From assembly GCF_006542395.2 (NCBI RefSeq), contig NZ_CP038231.1:558001-622000 (forward strand): 64,000 nucleotides of DNA, in the 5' to 3' direction. Source of the DNA: Formicincola oecophyllae. Lineage in GTDB: Bacteria; Pseudomonadota; Alphaproteobacteria; Acetobacterales; Acetobacteraceae. Both the position numbers and the translations under genes were made by a program. Under the pieces are notes generated by a model that searched no databases, was not told the DNA's origin, and saw only the letters and a program-made list of their open reading frames with translations. This document shows, one piece after another, positions 59,857-64,000 of this stretch (positions are counted from its first letter, which is position 1; every line of letters starts with the position of its first letter).

Positions 59857-61173
59857 ATGACGGAAAAGCCGCCCATGCCTTCCAACCCACCTGACCAGAC
59901 AAAGCAACTGGATGTTTGGGAACGTGCCCAGGCCGAGCTGAAGGGGGAGGAGGATTTCTGCAGGCGCCTGGGACGGCAAGTGGGCCACGCCTTTACCCAA
60001 TGGCTGAACCAGCGCCTACCTTTTTTGGGGACGGCATGGCGCCATATGCGTGATTACCCCATGCCTGCCGTCAACTGGTGGTGGACATTGGGTGCTTGCC
60101 TGATGATGCTGGTTGGCCTGATGGTGGTCAGTGGCCTTTTCCTGGCGGCCAACTACAATCCAGCCCTAGTGGGTGCTTTTAGCAGCGTTCAGGACGTCAA
60201 CCGTCACGTCCCCTGGGGGTGGCTTGTGCGCAACAGCCACGCCGCAGGGGCCAGTCTGTTGTTCGCACTGCTTTACCTGCATATGCTGCGCGGCCTGTTT
60301 TATGGCAGCTACCGCGCCCCGCGCGAGCTTGTCTGGTGGTCAGGGCTGGTGATGATGCTGGCCTTCATGCTGACAGCCTTTGCTGGCTACGTCCTGCCAT
60401 GGGGGCAGATGTCCTATTGGGGGGCGGAGGTCATCACCAGCGCTGTGCGTTCCCTGCCTGGCGTGGGGCAGGTGCTGGCTGGCTGGCTGCTTGGCCATGA
60501 CAATGCCCCCAATGGCCTGGGTGCAGTGGCGCTGCGCCGCTTCTACCTTCTCCACGTTGTCATGGGGTTTGTGCTGTGTGGCCTCACCATGGTGCATGTC
60601 GTGGCGTTGCATGGCGTGGGTTCAAGCAACCCTACCCTTGAAGGGCGGCACCCTGACCTCCGTAAAGAGCCTTTCTGGCCCCGCTATGCCCTGCGCGACC
60701 TTCTGGCCTGTACAGTCACCGTGGCGTGCGGGGTGGTGCTGGCCTGCCTGCTGCCAATGTTGGTTTACAAATCAGAAAACCTGTTGCCTGCCAATGCACT
60801 GAAAACGCCTGAACACATTGCACCAGAATGGTACCTTGCACCTTGGTTTGCCATGTTGCGCGCCATCCCTTCTGAATTAGGCGGCCTCACTGTGGCTGCC
60901 GGCTCTATCCTGGTGTTGTTTGCACTGCCATTCCTCGATGGCAGCTGCCCAACCACGCCAACACGCTTGGTGCGCCGCCTGGGCTGGGGGGCCTTCGCAG
61001 TAGCCTTCCTGGTGTTGGCTGTAGCAGGTGAACAGGTTCCCAGCGCCTTGGGGCTGGCGCTTTCACGCGTAGCGCTGGTGGTGTGGTTTGCCGTTCCCTG
61101 CCTGGTGGTGCCTTTGTGCGCTTGGTTGGACAAACGTTGTGACGCGGGGCAGCAGACCCCCAAGCTATGCTGA
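59857..61173 (+). CDS. petB: Ubiquinol-cytochrome c reductase, cytochrome b subunit
   Basis: This 438-residue cytochrome b has eight or nine spans. Two His pairs for the low- and high-potential hemes lie in NSHAAGASLLFALLYLHMLR (about residue 127) and LLHVVMGFVLCGLTMVHVV (about 232). LPWGQMSYWGA marks the Q(o) site, and PEWY, the hallmark of that site, appears as APEWYLAPW near residue 325. The N-terminus is about 45 residues longer than in most bacteria, with polar sequence. It is followed by cytochrome c1 with a 7-bp overlap. Confidence 0.96.
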   Translation: MTEKPPMPSNPPDQTKQLDVWERAQAELKGEEDFCRRLGRQVGHAFTQWLNQRLPFLGTAWRHMRDYPMPAVNWWWTLGACLMMLVGLMVVSGLFLAANYNPALVGAFSSVQDVNRHVPWGWLVRNSHAAGASLLFALLYLHMLRGLFYGSYRAPRELVWWSGLVMMLAFMLTAFAGYVLPWGQMSYWGAEVITSAVRSLPGVGQVLAGWLLGHDNAPNGLGAVALRRFYLLHVVMGFVLCGLTMVHVVALHGVGSSNPTLEGRHPDLRKEPFWPRYALRDLLACTVTVACGVVLACLLPMLVYKSENLLPANALKTPEHIAPEWYLAPWFAMLRAIPSELGGLTVAAGSILVLFALPFLDGSCPTTPTRLVRRLGWGAFAVAFLVLAVAGEQVPSALGLALSRVALVVWFAVPCLVVPLCAWLDKRCDAGQQTPKLC

Positions 61174-61877
61174 AAGAGACCACAGCCATGCATCCTGCCC
61201 TATTTCAGCCTTCCAAGCCCTTGCTGCTCATTCTGGCCGCCATGCTGGCGTCAACCTTTCCAACAGCAACCTTGGCTGCCCCGCCACAGCTTGTGGGCGC
61301 CACCCAGAAAGGCGCTGGTGTGTTCGTGCAGACTTGCAGCGCCTGCCACGGCATGGAGGCGCTGCATTACAGTGACTTGGCGCGCTTGGCACCCAGCCTA
61401 GCACCCCAGGTGGAAGCCATGGCCAAAGCACGCCACCAAAACATGGATGGCTCCATTACATCCCCTTACCCTGATGGGGCTGCGGCGCGCGCCGCCAACT
61501 GGGGCGATGCCCCCCCAGACCTTTCCAACATTGCAGCCACCATCAAGGGTGGCTGGTACTACATCCAAGCCATGCTGACGGATTACCGCCCAGCGCCGCG
61601 GGGCGTTTCCATGGTGCCAGGCAATTTTTACAATCCCATCGCCATGACCCACCACCGCCATTTCCACATGAAGGCGCCCTTTGCAGGGCTGTCCCCTGCT
61701 GAAGCCAACCAAAAAGCTGCTGATGTAACAGCGTTCCTGCGCTGGAGTGCCAACCCCCACCGCACCACCGCGCATGTCGTGGCCTGGTGGGGGTTGGGGT
61801 GGTGTGCCCTCATGGCAGCGCTTATTGGGGGAATGCTGGCGTGCCTACCAAGGCGGAAGCCACCTGCCAAGACCTGA
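61167..61877 (+). CDS. petC: Ubiquinol-cytochrome c reductase, cytochrome c1 subunit
   Basis: This 236-residue subunit starts with a cleavable signal (LLILAAMLASTFPTATLAA, cut near residue 38). The heme c motif CSACH follows at about residue 55. MTHHRHFHMKAPF around residues 152-165 probably holds the axial Met. A C-terminal anchor, WGLGWCALMAALIGGMLACL, fixes it to the membrane. It overlaps cytochrome b by 7 bp. Together with the Rieske and b subunits it passes electrons to a periplasmic cytochrome c, implying an oxidase accepting from cytochrome c somewhere else in the genome. Confidence 0.94.
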   Translation: MLKETTAMHPALFQPSKPLLLILAAMLASTFPTATLAAPPQLVGATQKGAGVFVQTCSACHGMEALHYSDLARLAPSLAPQVEAMAKARHQNMDGSITSPYPDGAAARAANWGDAPPDLSNIAATIKGGWYYIQAMLTDYRPAPRGVSMVPGNFYNPIAMTHHRHFHMKAPFAGLSPAEANQKAADVTAFLRWSANPHRTTAHVVAWWGLGWCALMAALIGGMLACLPRRKPPAKT

Positions 61878-61900
61878 ATACCCCTTTTAATGACCTAAGG

Positions 61901-62305
61901 TCATTTGGGTTGGCCTTCCTCACTTTTGGGACCTTTTGTCCAGCGGCGCCAAAAGCACAGCTTATCCATGACCTTTTTTTTACGCGCCTGGTAACGGGAT
62001 TTAAAAATGGCTTTGATCATGGCCATCCTTTTATCCTCAAGAGCTTTGGACAAAGCTTTACGCGCCTCTTCAGACTGAGCGTCACGCGCAGTTTTGTACG
62101 GCCCTTGCTTAAGGCGCCATGAATCGGCAGGCAAACCTTCCTGAAGGAGCTGCGCCCGTAGCTGGGCTGCCTGGGGGCCAGTTGGTTCGGCCACAATGTA
62201 AAACTGCCCTTTCTCTTTTGAAATGCGGCATTGCAGCTGGACTTGAGGTTTGGTGGGGGGCGCCTCTTTTTTGGTGCGTTTGAACAAGGCAGGCAGTTTC
62301 ATCAC
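61901..62305 (-). CDS. Small unknown protein, Gly-Pro-Tyr family member 3
   Basis: This 134-residue, very basic protein has no recognised family. After a Lys-rich start (FKRTKKEAPPTKP) comes a strand pair (QLQCRISKEKGQFYIVAEP), then a variable stretch, then WRLKQGPYKTARDAQSEEARKALSKALEDKRMA in helix form, split around residue 80, and a Lys/Arg-rich tail. The order matches the proteins at 30927 and 31913: KEKG-x-FYIV, then GPY, then a long charged helix. It is convergent with petC, with a small palindrome (AATGACC/GGTCATT) at the shared 3' ends. Confidence 0.6.
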   Translation of the reverse strand: MMKLPALFKRTKKEAPPTKPQVQLQCRISKEKGQFYIVAEPTGPQAAQLRAQLLQEGLPADSWRLKQGPYKTARDAQSEEARKALSKALEDKRMAMIKAIFKSRYQARKKKVMDKLCFWRRWTKGPKSEEGQPK

Positions 62306-62379
62306 GTCATCCTTGGTAAGACCGCCCCTTGGTAGGACGGCCAGGGTGGAAGGGCTAACTGTAAGGTCCCGGCAACGCT

Positions 62380-63501
62380 TCAGGGTGCTGGGTTTTGGTG
62401 GCGCTGGTGAATAGCGTTGATGGCCTTCACCACATCAGGCTTCAACGTCACGTTTAAAGCGCCCAGCTCCACCTCCAGCTGGGCCAGGTTGCGCGCCCCC
62501 AAGATGGTGGAGCGCACAAATGGTTGGCGCATGACAAAAGCCAGCGCCATTTGAACTACATCCAGCCCAGCTTCCTTAGCCAAGGTCACGTAAGCCTTGA
62601 TGGCCTCATCCGTACCTGGCTTCTCATAACGCTGGCCCCTGTTGAAACGGGTGGTGCGCGCCCCCTCTGGCCGGGCACCATCAAGATACTTGCCCGTCAA
62701 ATACCCTTGCGCCAAAGGTGAGTAGGCTAACAGCCCCACCCCCTCACGCATGGTGATTTCCGCCAGGCCCATTTCATAAGTGCGGTTGAGAAGGCTGTAA
62801 GCGTTCTGAATGGTGGCTGGCGCCAGCGCGCCTTGGTGCTTGGCCACCTGCACGGCCGACATCACGCCCCAAGGGGTTTCATTGGAGAGCCCCCAGGCCT
62901 TGATTTTGCCCGCCTGCACCAGTTCTTCTAAGGCGGCGATGGTTTCAGCCAAGGGGACCTCATCAGGCTGGGCCGCAGGAGGTTGGAATGTTGTGCCACC
63001 TGCGCCGAACATCTGCACGGCCCTGTCAGGCCAATGCAGTTGGTAGAGGTCGATGTAATCCGTGCCCAACCGCTTGAGACTGTTTTCAAGCGCGTAAGTG
63101 ATGTTGGCCTTGTCCAGGCGCGCCGTGCCGCTGGCGCGGTGGAAAGAGGCGGGTCTGTACCAATCATTGGTGCTGCGCCCCACGACTTTGCTGGCGATCA
63201 GGATTTCCTCCCGGCCAGCTCCAGTGTTGCGCCCACGCTCCTTCAACCATTGGCCGATGATCTTCTCGCTCAGGCCATAGGTTTCAGCCCTGGGGGGGAT
63301 AGCGTACAGCTCCGCCGTGTCAAACATGGTCACACCATGCTTGAGGGCCGCATCCATTTGGTTGAAGGCGTCTTCAGGGGAGGTTTGCTCCCCAAAGGTC
63401 ATGGTCCCCAATGTCAAGGAGGACAGCTGGGGCAGCTGATGGTTGGGGCTTCCCCCCTTTGTAAGGTCATTGGCCAGGGGGGTGGGGGCGTTCTGGGGCA
63501 T
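62380..63501 (-). CDS. Aldo/keto reductase, Tas-like
   Basis: This 373-residue NADPH-dependent reductase belongs to the aldo/keto superfamily. The tetrad is in place: Asp in MFDTAELYAIP, Tyr four residues later in the same block, Lys in LIASKVVGR and His in YQLHWPDR. It resembles E. coli Tas by length and by the LSSLTLGTMTFGEQTS opening. SPLAQGYLTGKY and the RSTILGARNLAQLE end are standard. The start at 63501 is backed by GGAGAAG seven bases upstream, so the longer form starting at 63588 is unlikely. The natural substrate is unknown; small aldehydes or ketones are probable. Confidence 0.9.
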   Translation of the reverse strand: MPQNAPTPLANDLTKGGSPNHQLPQLSSLTLGTMTFGEQTSPEDAFNQMDAALKHGVTMFDTAELYAIPPRAETYGLSEKIIGQWLKERGRNTGAGREEILIASKVVGRSTNDWYRPASFHRASGTARLDKANITYALENSLKRLGTDYIDLYQLHWPDRAVQMFGAGGTTFQPPAAQPDEVPLAETIAALEELVQAGKIKAWGLSNETPWGVMSAVQVAKHQGALAPATIQNAYSLLNRTYEMGLAEITMREGVGLLAYSPLAQGYLTGKYLDGARPEGARTTRFNRGQRYEKPGTDEAIKAYVTLAKEAGLDVVQMALAFVMRQPFVRSTILGARNLAQLEVELGALNVTLKPDVVKAINAIHQRHQNPAP

Positions 63502-63742
63502 GGGCGCTTCTCCACAAAAGGCACAAACATGGGCGGCAGGCAAGCTGGCATGGCATGGCGCTAGCGGCGCTGAAGGTAAGGCAGCCACGTGCCATTACCC
63601 CATGCCCTCCCTGTCATAACATGCTAAACAGGCCTAAACGAACCCTGCAGCCCGCCCCGCCCCTGATGATGGTTGGCGCGCTGCCAGATGCGCGCCACAG
63701 GTGCGCCTGCACCGTGCAGTGCCCCGCAACCCAGGAATCCCC

Positions 63743-64000
63743 ATGCGACTGCTCATTGTTGAAGATGACCCCACCGTCCGTAACTTCATCTTGAAGGGTC
63801 TGCGTGAATCAGGCCACGTTGCCGATGAGGCCGCCAACGGCAAAGATGGCCTGTTCCTGGCGGTATCAGAAGCCTATGACGTTATCATCCTGGACCGTAT
63901 GTTGCCTGGTGGCATTGATGGGCTGAACATCCTTGAGACCTTGCGTGCCCAGGATAACCACACGCCCGTTCTGGTCCTTTCCGCTTTAGCGGACGTGGAT
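63743..64000 (+). CDS. Response regulator, receiver domain (partial, right edge)
   Basis: The first 86 residues are a receiver domain: RLLIVEDDPTVRNFILKGL with the acidic pair at 8-9, and DVIILDRMLPGGIDG with the phospho-accepting Asp at 51. LVLSAL near residue 80 holds the conserved Ser/Thr position. The opening is typical of the OmpR group, but the output domain and any sensor kinase are beyond the right edge. AGGAAT precedes the ATG. Confidence 0.9.
   Translation, partial: MRLLIVEDDPTVRNFILKGLRESGHVADEAANGKDGLFLAVSEAYDVIILDRMLPGGIDGLNILETLRAQDNHTPVLVLSALADVD

Noticed and set aside
61889-61905. AATGACC/GGTCATT palindrome between petC and the convergent gene
   Set aside because: Too short and without a T run on either side to be called a terminator with confidence.

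Overview
The window looks like the chromosome of an acetic acid bacterium (Acetobacteraceae, Alphaproteobacteria). The support is GC-rich protein-coding DNA, a cysteine-type formate dehydrogenase locus of FdnG/FdoH/FdoI form, a Rieske/cytochrome b/c1 complex, an alpha-proteobacterial style hisA-hisF-hisE run, and remnants of the alginate-export porin family that is common in this group. A small-genome flower- or insect-associated genus (Bombella/Saccharibacter-like) is my guess from general impression only.

Region 1 to 30.4 kb, minus strand: one enormous gene for an autotransporter-type passenger made of beta-strand repeats of the GxNTYxGGT type. Translation starts near 30353 with a signal peptide, and the reading frame still runs off the left edge of the window, so at least about 10,100 codons are present and the C-terminal barrel is not seen. 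Roughly 4.5-20.9 kb is a tandem array of about 395-codon, nearly identical units, with a higher-order 3501-bp duplication. Three single-base insertions at about 19555, 19090 and 19080 break the frame and then restore it. As assembled, the protein stops at 19482.

Region 30.4 to 49.6 kb: mixed housekeeping and accessory genes. They include a cold-shock protein, HchA deglycase, a DEDDh exonuclease, MsrA with two coupled membrane proteins, a DUF805 protein, several unrecognised proteins, an NsrR-like Rrf2 regulator, a PhnA/YjdM zinc-ribbon protein, a LysE exporter, hisA-hisF-hisE, tRNA-Glu, a PhzF-family protein, a HicB-like small protein beside an XRE regulator, and a MerR regulator divergent from an 11-cysteine metallothionein with a clear MerR operator. 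There is also a decayed alginate-export porin followed by a 49-aa membrane microprotein, and a NADAR-like protein paired with an unknown 103-aa protein but without a visible DarT toxin.

Region 50.2 to 64 kb: respiratory genes. fdnG (TAT signal, cysteine in place of selenocysteine), fdnH, fdnI and fdhE form a formate dehydrogenase-N type cluster that would feed electrons from periplasmic formate to quinone. A GNAT acetyltransferase and a YbaK deacylase follow. A DUF475/TerC-like membrane protein is then translationally coupled to petA-petB-petC, the bc1 complex. The window closes with a small unknown protein, an aldo/keto reductase and the start of a response regulator.

Three small unrecognised proteins (30927, 31913 and 61901) share a Gly-Pro-Tyr motif followed by a charged helix and appear to be one paralogous family.
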